A stretch of 43,447 nucleotides of DNA from Gammaproteobacteria bacterium (GCA_003645455.1 QNFE01000012.1:1-43447), one strand, 5' to 3'; shown: positions 8,870 to 18,687, counted from the stretch's first letter. The notes: a model not told the origin generated them from the sequence alone. Made by a program: numbers and translations.

Positions 8870-9436
8870 ATGATTAAAATTATAAAAAATAATAAACAAA
8901 AAATTATGATTGGCATCTCTTTGTTTGTTGTGGGGGTTTTATTTTCATTAGGTTTTAGTGTTGGTTTGCAAACAACAAACCAGATGGAGTTTTGTATTTC
9001 GTGTCACTCTATGCAGGTTAATTTTAAGGAATACAAAGAAACAGCACATTACAAAAACTCATCAGGGGTAAGGGCAACCTGTGCTGACTGTCATGTGCCC
9101 AAAGAGTTTTTACCTAAGATGTTAGCAAAAATTATGGCAGCAAAAGACGTGTATCACGAGATTTTAGGAACAATAGATACTCCGGAAAAATATGAAAAAC
9201 ATCGTTGGGATATGGCAAACAGAGTGTGGGATAAAATGAAAGCTACTGATTCAAGAGAGTGCAGAACTTGTCATAATTTTGATCAAATGGATTTAAGCTC
9301 ACAAGATAAATCAGCACGAAAAAAACACGGCAGAGCAGAGGACAAAAACCAAACTTGTATTGATTGTCACAGGGGCATAGCACATGAAGAGCCAGATGAG
9401 CCAGACGAGGAAGAGGAAAAAAATGAAAATAAATAA
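8870..9436 (+). CDS. NapC/NirT-family tetraheme c-type cytochrome
   Basis: This is a membrane-anchored multiheme cytochrome that passes electrons from quinol to a periplasmic reductase. The 188-residue protein has one N-terminal membrane helix (about residues 12-33). It then has four CxxCH heme sites: CISCH, CADCH, CRTCH and CIDCH, the last in the typical CHRGIAH context. The length and spacing fit NapC/NirT. The C-terminus is an unusual run of Glu and Asp. AGGAGC stands before the ATG. No terminal reductase (nap, nir, tor) lies nearby, so its partner cannot be named. The ankyrin gene starts inside its last codons. Confidence 0.9.
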   Translation: MIKIIKNNKQKIMIGISLFVVGVLFSLGFSVGLQTTNQMEFCISCHSMQVNFKEYKETAHYKNSSGVRATCADCHVPKEFLPKMLAKIMAAKDVYHEILGTIDTPEKYEKHRWDMANRVWDKMKATDSRECRTCHNFDQMDLSSQDKSARKKHGRAEDKNQTCIDCHRGIAHEEPDEPDEEEEKNENK

Positions 9437-10256
9437 AATCATCATATTTTTTTGTTTTTTATTTTTGTTGCAACCTATCAAGGCTGACGACAAACTTGAT
9501 AAAGATCTCAGATTGTCTGCTATGTTAGGAGATGTTGATGAGGTTGTAACACTAATAAGAAGTGGTGCGAACATAAACTCTGCTAATAAGTTTGGTAAAA
9601 CAGCTTTAATGATGGCGATTGAAAATGAAAATCAAGATGTTGCCAACACACTATTAAACCTCGGAGCAGATCCCAATTTAAAAACCGTAGCAAACTGCAC
9701 AGCATTAACTTTCGCTGCTGAAAACAATCATATATTAACAATTGTAAGACTACTTAAAAGAAATGTTGATATAGACAACAGAACTCGTCAAGGATGGGAT
9801 GCTATGATGATTGCTGCTAAAAACGGCTATGTTGGCATTGTTGAGCTGTTGTTAAGAGCAGGCTCTGAGATAAATATAAAAAACAAAGATGGTGATACCG
9901 CACTCTTAATGGCGACCAAGGCTCGTAAAATTGATGTTGTGAGAACTTTGTTATATCATCGTAGCGATCTTGCAGAGGCAAACAAAAATCTACAAACTTC
10001 TTTACACATAGCAACCAACAACAAAGATTATGAATTAGTAAGGTTATTATTAAATCATCGCGCTAATATCAACGCTCAAGATAACATAGGAGAGACTCCC
10101 CTTATGTATGCTGTTGATAACAACGATTATAGTTTGGTTGATATGTTGTTGTTTAGAGGGGCTAATAAAAATATCACCAATAAACAAGGAAAAACAGCAA
10201 AACAACTTTCTGTTGAAAACAAATTTTCCAACATTACAAATCTACTTAAAAGGTAA
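9423..10256 (+). CDS. Exported ankyrin-repeat protein
   Basis: The product has 277 residues. It begins with a Sec signal peptide (MKINKIIIFFCFLFLLQPIKA), followed by about seven ankyrin repeats. These are visible as repeated GxTALMMAxxNxxxDVxxxLLxxGAx patterns, for example GKTALMMAIENEN and GETPLMYAVDNND. I chose the ATG at 9423 rather than an earlier in-frame ATG because it directly starts the signal peptide and is preceded by an AGGAAGAGGA purine tract. It overlaps the cytochrome gene by 14 bases, so coupled expression is likely. The role is presumably protein-protein contact in the periplasm. A link to the cytochrome or to AsmA is inferred only from gene order. Confidence 0.9.
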   Translation: MKINKIIIFFCFLFLLQPIKADDKLDKDLRLSAMLGDVDEVVTLIRSGANINSANKFGKTALMMAIENENQDVANTLLNLGADPNLKTVANCTALTFAAENNHILTIVRLLKRNVDIDNRTRQGWDAMMIAAKNGYVGIVELLLRAGSEINIKNKDGDTALLMATKARKIDVVRTLLYHRSDLAEANKNLQTSLHIATNNKDYELVRLLLNHRANINAQDNIGETPLMYAVDNNDYSLVDMLLFRGANKNITNKQGKTAKQLSVENKFSNITNLLKR

Positions 10257-10262
10257 AAAATT

Positions 10263-12785
10263 ATGAAAGTCTTAAAATGGATAGTTTTAATCTCAGTTAC
10301 GGTTGTTCTTTTAATAACAATAGTGCTTGCATCTGTTTTATACTACATTGATCCTAATGATTACAAACCACAAATTCTTGAGTTGGTTAAAAAAGAAACA
10401 GGCAGAGATATTGAAATCAACAAACCCATAACACTATCAGTATTTCCATGGTTGGGTTTAGAAGTTGGTGGAATAAAAATATTAAATCATCCAAAATATA
10501 ATAAGAAACTTTTTGCTTCACTTGGTGCAGCCCAAGTTAAGGTTAAAATCATACCTCTTTTTAAAAATGAGATTGTAGTGGATACAGTTGTCATTAAAGA
10601 TTTAAAAGCATTTTTAGAGATAAACAAACAAGGTATAAATAACTGGCAAGACCTGCAAAACCTTAAAAAAGTTGATAATAAAAAATCAACAAAAAAACCA
10701 GACAATAAATTACCAAAAATTGCTTTAGCAGGAATCAATATCCAAAATGCTAACTTAGATTATATTGATAAATCAACTAATAACACTATAAAAGTTCGCA
10801 AGTGTAATTTATTAACTGGTGCAATAGATATTAAAGCTCCTATATCTTTGGATTTTGATTGTCAGGTATCGTTGCCAAAACTTACCAGCAACATTAAACT
10901 TTCCGCTCAAACAAAAATAGATACAGAAAATGAAAATTATGCCCTGAATGATTTGAAGCTCACCATAGAGGCCGAAGGTGAAAAAATTCCCAATAAAAAA
11001 CAAACCATTAACCTATTAACAAATATAACCGTAGATCTTAAAAAAAACACAATTCAATTGACTGATTTTATATTAAAAGCTCTTTTAGTGGAATTAACAG
11101 GATCAATAAATGTTTTAAATTTAAATACAGATCCGTCAATAGCAATTGCTTTGAACTCAAATAAATTTAACCTAAACCAAGTGTTGCAACAAGTTAAGAT
11201 TGTGTTGCCAAAAAATAATATAATTAATTTACAATTACAAACAAAATCATTATTAAAGCCCATTCAGCAAATATATAACATCCAATCATTAGTTGTTGCA
11301 GGTGATATCAAAAGTGGCAAGCATAAAACTCCGATAAACATTAATGCTCAGGCCAACATTAACCTAAATCTGGATAAAGTTAATATCGATAAACTCACGA
11401 TAAATACAGACGACATTAAATCAAGTGCTAAAATCAACATTAATAACTTAACAAAATCACCAACTACAAATATAGTGTTTAAAACCAATACTTTTAACCT
11501 TAAAAATATATTAAATAAGTTGCAAATAAAGCTACCACCGATGAGTGATAAAAATGCATTGCAAAAGTTATCAGTAAAATTCAACGGTAAAATTACCGAC
11601 AAAAATGTAAACATACATAATCTTTTGGTGTTATTGGATCAAAGCAAAATTAACTCATCGGCAAAAATATCAAATCTGCAAAGCAAAACATCTCCTGCAA
11701 TTTCGTTCAACACAACAATAAATAACATAAATGTAGATAATTATCTGCCACCTATTAGCACAACCAAAAAAGATAAGCCTAAAAATAATAAAACCAACAA
11801 GGAGGACATCCCAATAGATCTACCAAAAGAATTATTGAAATCTTTAAATATCGCAGGCTCATTAAAAATTGGAACATTTCAAATCAACAAAATTAAAGCC
11901 CAAAATGTTAATTTAAAAATTAAAGCCCAAAATGGCGACATAAAAATAAACCAAGCAAAATTTAATTTATACGGTGGTGCATTTGCCACCAAAGCAAGAC
12001 TAAATGTTAAAAACAAACAAACAAAATATAATATCAATGGCTCATTTAATAATATCAATATAGAGCCTTTATTGAAAGCGTTAATGGAAGAGGATAGAAT
12101 ATTAGGTAAAACCAAAGCAAACTTTAATATCACAACCGCAGGAGAATCTGTGAACCAACTAAAATCTAACCTTAATGGTAAGGTAGGATTTTTATTAAAA
12201 AATGGAGCAATAAAAGGTTTTAATCTTGCAAAAACCCTTGATGAGGCAAAAGCAAAACTAAAAAGACAAAAAATCAAAAAAGATAAAAAATATCCACAAA
12301 CAGATTTTTCAACCGCCAGTGCATCTTTAATTTTTAAAAATGGTGTTGGTTATAATAAAGATTTAAACTTACAAGCGCCGCTAATAAGAGTAGGTGGTAG
12401 AGGCTCGGTAAATCTCAAATCAGATTCATTAAATTATCTCGCCAAGGTTTTACTCACAGATAAAAAAACCGGACAATCTGGCAAGAGTATCCAACAAAGT
12501 AGTAAGTTAAAAATCCCTATAAAAATAAAAGGTCCATTTTCAAATCTTGATATTAGTATTTTAATAGCAGATGCACTCAAAGAGCAATTAAATCAAGCAT
12601 TAGATCAGAAAAAAGCAGAGTTAAAAAACAAATTAAATAAAAAAGTTGATGCAGAAAAAGCCAAACTAAAAAACAAAGCAGACAAAGCCAAAGCAGAACA
12701 AAAAGCAAAATTAAAAGCAAAAGTTGATAAAGAAAAACAAAAACAACAAGATAAATTAAAAAATAAACTAAAAAATCTATTTTAA
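10263..12785 (+). CDS. AsmA family protein
   Basis: This is an 840-residue AsmA-type protein. Such proteins are anchored in the inner membrane by one N-terminal helix (residues 5-28) and extend into the periplasm as a long beta-rich groove; the family is implicated in phospholipid transport to, or assembly of, the outer membrane. The N-terminal block after the helix (DPNDYKPQILELVKKETGR) is characteristic. The C-terminal AsmA domain includes GSFNNINIEPLLKAL and a TAGESVNQLKSNLNGKVGF block (about residues 610-650). The last 60 residues are an odd Lys/Ala-rich helical tail (KADKAKAEQKAKLKAK). It starts 6 bases after the ankyrin gene. Confidence 0.92.
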   Translation: MKVLKWIVLISVTVVLLITIVLASVLYYIDPNDYKPQILELVKKETGRDIEINKPITLSVFPWLGLEVGGIKILNHPKYNKKLFASLGAAQVKVKIIPLFKNEIVVDTVVIKDLKAFLEINKQGINNWQDLQNLKKVDNKKSTKKPDNKLPKIALAGINIQNANLDYIDKSTNNTIKVRKCNLLTGAIDIKAPISLDFDCQVSLPKLTSNIKLSAQTKIDTENENYALNDLKLTIEAEGEKIPNKKQTINLLTNITVDLKKNTIQLTDFILKALLVELTGSINVLNLNTDPSIAIALNSNKFNLNQVLQQVKIVLPKNNIINLQLQTKSLLKPIQQIYNIQSLVVAGDIKSGKHKTPININAQANINLNLDKVNIDKLTINTDDIKSSAKININNLTKSPTTNIVFKTNTFNLKNILNKLQIKLPPMSDKNALQKLSVKFNGKITDKNVNIHNLLVLLDQSKINSSAKISNLQSKTSPAISFNTTINNINVDNYLPPISTTKKDKPKNNKTNKEDIPIDLPKELLKSLNIAGSLKIGTFQINKIKAQNVNLKIKAQNGDIKINQAKFNLYGGAFATKARLNVKNKQTKYNINGSFNNINIEPLLKALMEEDRILGKTKANFNITTAGESVNQLKSNLNGKVGFLLKNGAIKGFNLAKTLDEAKAKLKRQKIKKDKKYPQTDFSTASASLIFKNGVGYNKDLNLQAPLIRVGGRGSVNLKSDSLNYLAKVLLTDKKTGQSGKSIQQSSKLKIPIKIKGPFSNLDISILIADALKEQLNQALDQKKAELKNKLNKKVDAEKAKLKNKADKAKAEQKAKLKAKVDKEKQKQQDKLKNKLKNLF

Positions 12786-12795
12786 GAGTTGAATT

Positions 12796-13329
12796 ATGAC
12801 ATTAAAATTTACTAAACTATTGGCTGTATTGGTGGTTTTATTTATGCAAGTTGATATAGTGAGGGCATTAGAAACCCAGACAACTGATGACTTACCAACA
12901 CCAACAAAAAAATTAGACTTGTATCCTACTTATCTTATAAGTCCAAATATCTCATTTGCCAACTATCCTTTAATTTTTTCAGGTAGTGTGTCTTTAGTAT
13001 ACCCCTTGGGACAACAAGAATCACACCATATAGCAACCTCAACCTCAGTATTGGCAGGCATAGAAGCCGGCATAGGGGGAGGCATATTATCAACAGGTTT
13101 GTTTTTTCCATACTACCAAAATTCAACAAGTTATGGTGGCTTGAGTTTAAAAATAGCCAGATTAAACACTTGGTTAATTCCATCCAGAAAAAATAAAACC
13201 TATAATGGTATAATAATCAAAGAATCAATTTATAACAAAGGTTCAGCGTTTTTTGTAGGACTCGGATATTTTAAATCGGTTGATGGTTATAAAGATATAC
13301 CTTATATATCGTTCGGTATAGGATGGTAA
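12796..13329 (+). CDS. Small exported protein, possibly a beta-barrel or outer-membrane protein
   Basis: I do not recognise this 177-residue protein. It starts with a signal peptide (about residues 1-25, ending near VRALE). The mature part is rich in Gly, Ser, Tyr and alternating hydrophobic residues (FSGSVSLVYPLG, SYGGLSLKIARLN, SAFFVGLGYFKS). It ends in an aromatic residue (ISFGIGW), as outer-membrane barrel proteins often do. It lies 10 bases after the AsmA gene with a GAGTTGAATT leader, so it probably closes the same operon. A role in the envelope is inferred. Confidence 0.7.
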   Translation: MTLKFTKLLAVLVVLFMQVDIVRALETQTTDDLPTPTKKLDLYPTYLISPNISFANYPLIFSGSVSLVYPLGQQESHHIATSTSVLAGIEAGIGGGILSTGLFFPYYQNSTSYGGLSLKIARLNTWLIPSRKNKTYNGIIIKESIYNKGSAFFVGLGYFKSVDGYKDIPYISFGIGW

Positions 13330-13398
13330 AAAACTCTCATTATGAGCAAAATTCATAAAATCATTATTATATATCAATAATTTTCATAGTATAAAACC

Positions 13399-13404
13399 TA
13401 TAAT
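13399..13404 (+). promoter_or_regulatory. Possible -10 box of the metK operon
   Basis: TATAAT lies 24 bases before the metK ATG in a 99-base AT-rich gap. No convincing -35 is visible. A short palindrome CTCA-TTA-TGAG lies near 13337-13347. No SAM or SAH riboswitch fold could be recognised. AAGAGAA before the ATG is the ribosome site. Confidence 0.35.
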
Positions 13405-13428
13405 TACTAATTTTTAAGAGAATAAATT

Positions 13429-14583
13429 ATGGTAAATTCATATCTTTTTACCTCCGAATCCGTATCTGAGGGACATCCAGATAAAATGGCAGATCAAATC
13501 TCAGATGCTGTTTTAGATGCAATAATCATCAAAGACAAACATGCCAGAGTCGCTTGCGAGACAATGATAAAAACGGGTATGGTGATTCTTGCAGGAGAGA
13601 TTACAACCGATGCTTGGGTAGATGTTGAACAAATTGTTCGCAAAACCGTGCTTGACATAGGTTATAACCATTCGGAGTTGGGTTTTGATGGCAATACCTG
13701 TGCTGTTTTAAATGCCATTGGTAAACAATCATCTGATATTGCTATGGGGGTTGATAGAGCCACTGATGAAAACCAAGGAGCAGGCGACCAAGGTTTGATG
13801 TTTGGTTTTGCCTCAAACGAGACAGATGTGCTGATGCCTGCCACTATTACCTATGCCCATCGGTTAGTGCAACAACAAGCAAAAATGCGTAAAAGTGGCA
13901 AGGTTAAGTGGTTGCGGCCGGATGCCAAAAGCCAAATAACACTAAAATATGAAAATGATCAACCAGTTGGCATAGATGCTGTTGTTTTATCCACTCAACA
14001 CGATGACAATATCTCCCACAAGCAAATTTATGATACAGTGATGGAAGAGATTATAAAACCCATTTTACCAAAAAATTGGTTAGATAAGTGTGCCAAAGAA
14101 AATATTCATATCAATCCTACTGGTAATTTTGTCATCGGTGGACCTATGGGGGATTGTGGTTTGACAGGACGCAAAATAATAGTTGACACCTATGGGGGAG
14201 TTGCCCGTCACGGTGGTGGTGCTTTCTCTGGCAAGGACCCATCAAAGGTCGACAGAAGTGCCGCTTATGCGGCGCGCCATGTAGCAAAAAACATTGTCGC
14301 CGCAGGTTTGGCAGACAAATGTGAATTACAAATATCCTATGCAATTGGAGTGGCTCGCCCTACATCAATTAGCATCAACACCTTTGGTACCGGCAAAATA
14401 TCTGATGATAAAATTATTCAACTAATAAATGATAATTTTGATTTGCGTCCATATGGACTAATAAAAGAGTTGGATTTAATTCAACCAATTTATCAGGCAA
14501 CTGCCAGTTACGGGCATTTTGGCAGAGAAGACATCAATCTCTCATGGGAGAGATTAAATAAAGTTAAAAATTTACAAGGATAA
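13429..14583 (+). CDS. metK: S-adenosylmethionine synthetase
   Basis: MetK makes S-adenosylmethionine from methionine and ATP in the cytoplasm. At 384 residues it has the standard length. The signatures are present: [14 protein letters not shown] (about residues 13-26), the nucleotide-binding hexapeptide in [12 protein letters not shown] (about residues 118-129), and the P-loop-like [19 protein letters not shown] (about residues 262-280). It opens a three-gene cluster with ahcY (3 bases downstream) and metF, so one transcript covers SAM synthesis, SAH removal and methyl supply. No intein, frameshift or missing residue was noticed. Confidence 0.98.
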   Translation: MVNSYLFTSESVSEGHPDKMADQISDAVLDAIIIKDKHARVACETMIKTGMVILAGEITTDAWVDVEQIVRKTVLDIGYNHSELGFDGNTCAVLNAIGKQSSDIAMGVDRATDENQGAGDQGLMFGFASNETDVLMPATITYAHRLVQQQAKMRKSGKVKWLRPDAKSQITLKYENDQPVGIDAVVLSTQHDDNISHKQIYDTVMEEIIKPILPKNWLDKCAKENIHINPTGNFVIGGPMGDCGLTGRKIIVDTYGGVARHGGGAFSGKDPSKVDRSAAYAARHVAKNIVAAGLADKCELQISYAIGVARPTSISINTFGTGKISDDKIIQLINDNFDLRPYGLIKELDLIQPIYQATASYGHFGREDINLSWERLNKVKNLQG

Positions 14584-14586
14584 AAC

Positions 14587-15876
14587 ATGACAAACGATTA
14601 CAAAGTAGCAGACATCAGTTTGGCTGATTGGGGGGCAAAAGAGGTAAAAATTGCCGAAATAGAAATGCCAGGCTTGATGGCTTTGAGAGAAGAACATAAA
14701 GGCAAGAAGCCTTTAAAAGGTGCTAGAATCGCAGGATGTTTGCATATGACAATCCAAACCGCAGTTTTAATTGAAACCTTGATTGATCTCGGAGCAACAG
14801 TGCGTTGGTCGTCTTGCAATATATTTTCAACCCAAGATCATGCCGCAGCCACAATAGCCGCCCAAAATATTCCAGTTTTTGCCTGGAAAGGCGAGAGTGA
14901 TGAGGAGTTTTGGTGGTGTATAGAGCAAACAATCAAAGGGCCTAATGGCTGGTTGCCAAATTTAATTTTGGATGACGGAGGGGACTTGACCCAAATTATG
15001 CACGATAAATATCCAGAACTTTTAAAAGATATAAAAGGTTTGTCTGAGGAGACGACAACTGGCGTGCATCGATTATATGAAATGGCAAAAGAAGGTAGTT
15101 TGAAAGTGCCAGCCATCAATGTTAATGATTCTGTGACAAAATCAAAATTTGATAATTTATATGGTTGTCGTGAATCACTTATGGACGGCATAAAACGAGC
15201 CACAGATGTAATGATTGCCGGCAAAAAATGTGTAGTTTTGGGTTATGGAGATGTCGGCAAAGGTTGTGCCGCAGCCTTCAAAGGTCTCGGTGCACAAGTA
15301 TTTATAACCGAAATTGATCCAATTTGTGCATTGCAAGCCTCCATGGAGGGTTTTAGTGTGGTGTCAATGGACGAGGCTACCAATTACGGTGATATTTTTG
15401 TCACTACCACCGGCAATGTCCATGTTATAACTCACGACCATATGGTGAATATGAAAAATGAGGCGATAGTTTGTAATATAGGGCATTTTGATTCAGAAAT
15501 TGATATAGCATCTTTGCGACAATACAAATGGGATAACATAAAACCGCAGGTAGATCATGTTATCTTTCCAGATGGTAAAAAAATAATTGTGCTTGCCGAA
15601 GGACGGTTAGTGAATCTCGGTTGTGCCACAGGACATCCGAGTTTTGTTATGTCAGCTTCTTTTACCAATCAAGTTTTGGCGCAAATTGAATTATGGCAAA
15701 ATAGCGAGAATTATCAAAATCAAGTTTATGTTTTACCAAAAATTCTTGATGAAAAGGTCGCCCGTTTGCATTTATCAAAACTTGGAGTTTATCTTACAGA
15801 GTTAAATAACACCCAAGCGGAGTATTTGAATATTAATAAAAAAGGTCCATATAAATCTGATACATACAGATATTAA
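14587..15876 (+). CDS. ahcY: Adenosylhomocysteinase (SAH hydrolase)
   Basis: AhcY splits S-adenosylhomocysteine, the product of methyl transfer, into adenosine and homocysteine using a tightly bound NAD. The 429-residue protein has the substrate domain ([13 protein letters not shown]), the NAD Rossmann motif [18 protein letters not shown] (about residues 219-236), and the C-terminal [10 protein letters not shown] tail whose Lys and Tyr reach into the partner subunit. It belongs to the type without the long eukaryote-like insertion. The only leader is the 3-base gap from metK, so an SAH riboswitch directly before it is excluded. Its stop codon directly abuts the metF ATG. Confidence 0.98.
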   Translation: MTNDYKVADISLADWGAKEVKIAEIEMPGLMALREEHKGKKPLKGARIAGCLHMTIQTAVLIETLIDLGATVRWSSCNIFSTQDHAAATIAAQNIPVFAWKGESDEEFWWCIEQTIKGPNGWLPNLILDDGGDLTQIMHDKYPELLKDIKGLSEETTTGVHRLYEMAKEGSLKVPAINVNDSVTKSKFDNLYGCRESLMDGIKRATDVMIAGKKCVVLGYGDVGKGCAAAFKGLGAQVFITEIDPICALQASMEGFSVVSMDEATNYGDIFVTTTGNVHVITHDHMVNMKNEAIVCNIGHFDSEIDIASLRQYKWDNIKPQVDHVIFPDGKKIIVLAEGRLVNLGCATGHPSFVMSASFTNQVLAQIELWQNSENYQNQVYVLPKILDEKVARLHLSKLGVYLTELNNTQAEYLNINKKGPYKSDTYRY

Positions 15877-16710
15877 ATGGAATTAAAAACGATGATAAGT
15901 GTTGAATTTTTCCCACCCAAAACAACAAAAGGAATTGAAAACTTATCATCTGCTATTGATGAATTACAACAAATCAAGCCTGCATATCACTCGGTAACCT
16001 ACGGTGCAGGCGGTAGCGGACAAAACTTTACTCAAACAACTGTCTTATCAATCCAAAAAAAAGGTTTTACAGTTGCCCCCCATATATCCTGTGTAAATAG
16101 CACAAAATCTAATATCAAAGAGCAGTTAGATCAGTATAAAAATAATCAAATTGATAGATTAGTAGTTTTAAGAGGAGATTTACCATCAGGCGCCCGTGAA
16201 TATGGTGAATTTAATTATGCCTCTGAATTAGTGGAATTTATTAACATACAATATCAAGGCTTTTTTAAAATTGAGGTAGCAGCCTATCCTGAGCAACACC
16301 CCCAAACCCTAAACCCTATTACGGACATAAAAAACTTTAAAAAGAAAATAGATGCCGGTGCCACAGGTGCAATTACCCAATATTTTTATAATCCAGATAG
16401 TTTTTATCAATTTATCGACGAGTGCCAAAAACAACAAATCAATATCCCAATTGTAGCCGGAATTATGCCAATCACCAACAGCCAAAATCTCAAAAGATTC
16501 TCACAAATCTGCGGTGCTGAAATTCCTCGTTATTTAAATAATTATCTTAATCTGTATGAATACAAACCTGATGAGTTGATAAAATGGACGACCCCCATCG
16601 TGGCAAAAATGTGTCAAAATCTAATTGATAATAATGTTGCAGGCTTGCACTTTTACACAATGAATAAAGCCCGGCCCACGACAGACATATACAATTTATT
16701 AAAACTATAA
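15877..16710 (+). CDS. metF: 5,10-methylenetetrahydrofolate reductase
   Basis: MetF reduces methylene-THF to methyl-THF with FAD, supplying the methyl group for homocysteine remethylation. The product has 277 residues, a normal bacterial length. Typical motifs are SVEFFPPKT near the N-terminus, YGAGGSGQNFT, LRGDLP and the C-terminal GLHFYTMNK. The first ATG directly follows the ahcY stop; a second in-frame ATG 15 bases later (before ISVEFF) is an equally possible start. It completes the methyl cycle with metK and ahcY. Its 3' end overlaps the convergent hemC gene by 6 bases. Confidence 0.95.
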   Translation: MELKTMISVEFFPPKTTKGIENLSSAIDELQQIKPAYHSVTYGAGGSGQNFTQTTVLSIQKKGFTVAPHISCVNSTKSNIKEQLDQYKNNQIDRLVVLRGDLPSGAREYGEFNYASELVEFINIQYQGFFKIEVAAYPEQHPQTLNPITDIKNFKKKIDAGATGAITQYFYNPDSFYQFIDECQKQQINIPIVAGIMPITNSQNLKRFSQICGAEIPRYLNNYLNLYEYKPDELIKWTTPIVAKMCQNLIDNNVAGLHFYTMNKARPTTDIYNLLKL

Positions 16711-17631
16711 ACCAATTGAGGATAATATCTCGCCTGCTCCTTGTTTTAATAAATCATCTGCCACTTTGTTACCAATATTCACAGCATCAGTCATATCTCC
16801 ACTGCCACAAGCTTTGAGTAATGCGGTGCCATCAATGCTTATAACTCGTGCATTTAAAGTAATTTTATTGTTATCATCAATCGTGGCATATCCTGCAATC
16901 GGCACTTGACAACCGCCATTTAATTTTTTATTTAATGCTCGCTCAGCGGACACACAATAATAAGTTTTTTTATCACTAAGCTGTTGAATTAAACCCTCAA
17001 CTACTTTATCATTATCACGAATTTCAATCCCCAGCGCACCTTGTCCGACCGCAGGTAAAATAATCTGTTCTGAGATAGAATGCTTAATTCTATCATTAAA
17101 ACCCAATCTTATCAAACCTGCCTCTGCCAAAATAATCGCATCATATTGTCCGTCATCTAATTTTTTAAGCCGAGTATTAACATTGCCACGCAAATCCATT
17201 ATTTTCAAATTAGGATATAAAAATTTTAATTGAGCGCCGCGGCGAAGAGATGAGGTGCCAATAACAGCATCCACAGGAATTTGTTCTAATTTTTGATATT
17301 TATTAGAAACAAAAGCATCAAAGGGAGATTCTCGATTACAAATCGCTCCGAGTTTCAAACCGGTCGGAAAATCCATCGGCACATCTTTGATTGAATGCAC
17401 CGCAATATCTGCTTTTTTATCTAATAAACCCTGCTCTAATTCTTTGACGAACAACCCCTTGCCGCCAATTTTTGCCAAAGGGGTGTCTAAAATTTTATCA
17501 CCCTGGGTTTTCATTTTAAGCAAATCAATTGTTAAATTAGGTTGGATTTTTAAAAGTCGTTGTTTGATATATTCTGCCTGCCATAAAGCCAACGGACTGA
17601 CTCTGGTAGCGATTGTTAATTTTTTTAACAT
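16705..17631 (-). CDS. hemC: Porphobilinogen deaminase (hydroxymethylbilane synthase)
   Basis: HemC joins four porphobilinogen molecules into hydroxymethylbilane for heme and siroheme synthesis. The 308-residue protein starts IATRVSPLALWQAEYI, the family N-terminus. It has the KTQGDKILDTPLAKIGGKGLF block shared by the family and the cofactor-binding Cys in NGGCQVPIAGYA (about residue 240), to which dipyrromethane is attached. All key regions are intact. It is transcribed away from yebC and convergent with metF. hemD is not next to it. Heme demand fits the c-type cytochrome at 8870. Confidence 0.97.
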   Translation of the reverse strand: MLKKLTIATRVSPLALWQAEYIKQRLLKIQPNLTIDLLKMKTQGDKILDTPLAKIGGKGLFVKELEQGLLDKKADIAVHSIKDVPMDFPTGLKLGAICNRESPFDAFVSNKYQKLEQIPVDAVIGTSSLRRGAQLKFLYPNLKIMDLRGNVNTRLKKLDDGQYDAIILAEAGLIRLGFNDRIKHSISEQIILPAVGQGALGIEIRDNDKVVEGLIQQLSDKKTYYCVSAERALNKKLNGGCQVPIAGYATIDDNNKITLNARVISIDGTALLKACGSGDMTDAVNIGNKVADDLLKQGAGEILSSIGL

Positions 17632-17656
17632 AAATTTTTTCTATAAAAAACAACAC

Positions 17657-17681
17657 ACTATAACAATTTTTTATGTATAAT
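17657..17681. promoter_or_regulatory. Divergent promoters for hemC and yebC
   Basis: On the minus strand TGTTATAGT (17665-17657) is an extended -10 element 26 bases before the hemC start. On the plus strand TATAAT (17676-17681) lies 27 bases before the yebC start. Both sit within the 77-base gap between the divergent genes. No clear -35 hexamers are present. Confidence 0.4.
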
Positions 17682-17708
17682 GTTGCTTTTAATTTTAATT
17701 TGATAATT

Positions 17709-18449
17709 ATGGCAGGACATAGCAAATGGGCGAACATTCAACATCGCAAAAAAAAGCAAGACAATAAAAGAGGCAAGGTTTTTACAAAAATTATCCGTGA
17801 AATAACCGTAACATCAAGAATGGGAGGGTCAGATATGACATCCAACCCTCGCTTGCGGCTTGCTGTTGATAAAGCTCTGGGTGCGAATATGCCAAAAGAT
17901 ACAATTGAGCGCGCCACCAAAAGAGGAGCGGGCGAATTAGAGGGTGTGCAATATGCTGAGGTGCGATATGAGGGTTATGGTCCGTGCAGTGTCGCTTTTA
18001 TGGTGGATTGCCTGACAGATAACCGCAACCGCACAGTCGCCGAAATCCGTCATGCTTTTTTAAAACACAACGGCGAATTAGCCACCGCAGGATCAGTTGC
18101 TTTTTTATTCAACAAACAAGGACATATTTTATATCCACCAGAATCAGATGAAGATAAAATAATGGAAATAGCGATAGACAACGGAGCCACAGATGTTATA
18201 ACCGAAGACGATAACAGCATCACAGTCATCTGCAATGAAGAGAGTTTTTTCAAACTAAAAGAAGAGTTAATAAAAAATAATCTCAATCCCACAGATAGCG
18301 ATATTACGATGCAAACCACGACAAGTGTCGATTTAAATCAAGACGATGCCACCAAAGTTTTAAAACTAATTGAAACCTTAGAGGATTTAGACGACACCCA
18401 AGATGTCTGGACGAATGCCAATATCCCAGACGAGTTTTTTGATGAATAA
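17709..18449 (+). CDS. yebC: YebC/PmpR family protein (TACO1-type)
   Basis: The product has 246 residues and belongs to the TACO1/YebC/PmpR family. Members act as transcription regulators or, as shown more recently for some, help ribosomes through proline-rich stretches. The unmistakable N-terminus MAGHSKWANIQHRKKKQD begins at the ATG at 17709; an upstream in-frame ATG would add 12 unrelated residues and is rejected. Further blocks are GAGELEGVQYAEVRYEGYGP and DCLTDNRNRTVAEIRHAF. RuvC, often encoded downstream, is absent; a possible small RNA follows instead. Confidence 0.95.
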   Translation: MAGHSKWANIQHRKKKQDNKRGKVFTKIIREITVTSRMGGSDMTSNPRLRLAVDKALGANMPKDTIERATKRGAGELEGVQYAEVRYEGYGPCSVAFMVDCLTDNRNRTVAEIRHAFLKHNGELATAGSVAFLFNKQGHILYPPESDEDKIMEIAIDNGATDVITEDDNSITVICNEESFFKLKEELIKNNLNPTDSDITMQTTTSVDLNQDDATKVLKLIETLEDLDDTQDVWTNANIPDEFFDE

Positions 18450-18477
18450 AGGCAATTAAAAAACAAACATATATTGT

Positions 18478-18628
18478 AATGCGATCTGGTTGAGGGCAGA
18501 TATAAAATACATCACAATTGGAAGTGGGACTTTAATCCCGCCCATAGTTCCGTATAAAAACAATGGGTTACAAGTTAAAAATAGAACCGCGATTTTATGG
18601 GTGGGAGGTTTTCAGAGCCTCCTTTTTT
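18478..18628 (+). ncRNA. Candidate structured small RNA with its own terminator
   Basis: This 150-base stretch downstream of yebC has no plausible reading frame but several pairable segments: TCTG...CAGA (about 18485-18500), GGAA...TTCC enclosing the hairpin GGGA-CTTTAA-TCCC (about 18520-18551), and a final terminator. It is less AT-rich than the gaps elsewhere in the window. GGGTTACA near 18565 recalls a conserved 6S RNA segment, but the overall resemblance is weak. It could alternatively be the 3' UTR of yebC. No confident promoter was found. Confidence 0.35.
18604..18628 (+). terminator. Rho-independent terminator
   Basis: GGAGG (18604-18608) pairs with CCTCC (18618-18622), extended by T-G, T-A and T-G pairs around a 3-base loop. 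Six T residues follow directly. It ends transcription from yebC or from the candidate RNA before the next gene's promoter. Confidence 0.8.
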
Positions 18629-18655
18629 GAAAAACTATACGAAAATAATGAATAT

Positions 18656-18664
18656 TGGTATAAT
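18656..18664 (+). promoter_or_regulatory. Extended -10 promoter of the gene at 18688
   Basis: TGGTATAAT is a perfect extended -10 element just after the terminator and 23 bases before the ATG. It predicts a short leader of about 17 bases. Confidence 0.5.
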
Positions 18665-18687
18665 AGTTATTAGGCAAAAAATTCAAT

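Noticed and set aside
14584-14586. SAH riboswitch before ahcY
   Set aside because: Only three bases separate metK and ahcY, leaving no room. The 99-base gap before metK also shows no recognisable SAM or SAH aptamer.
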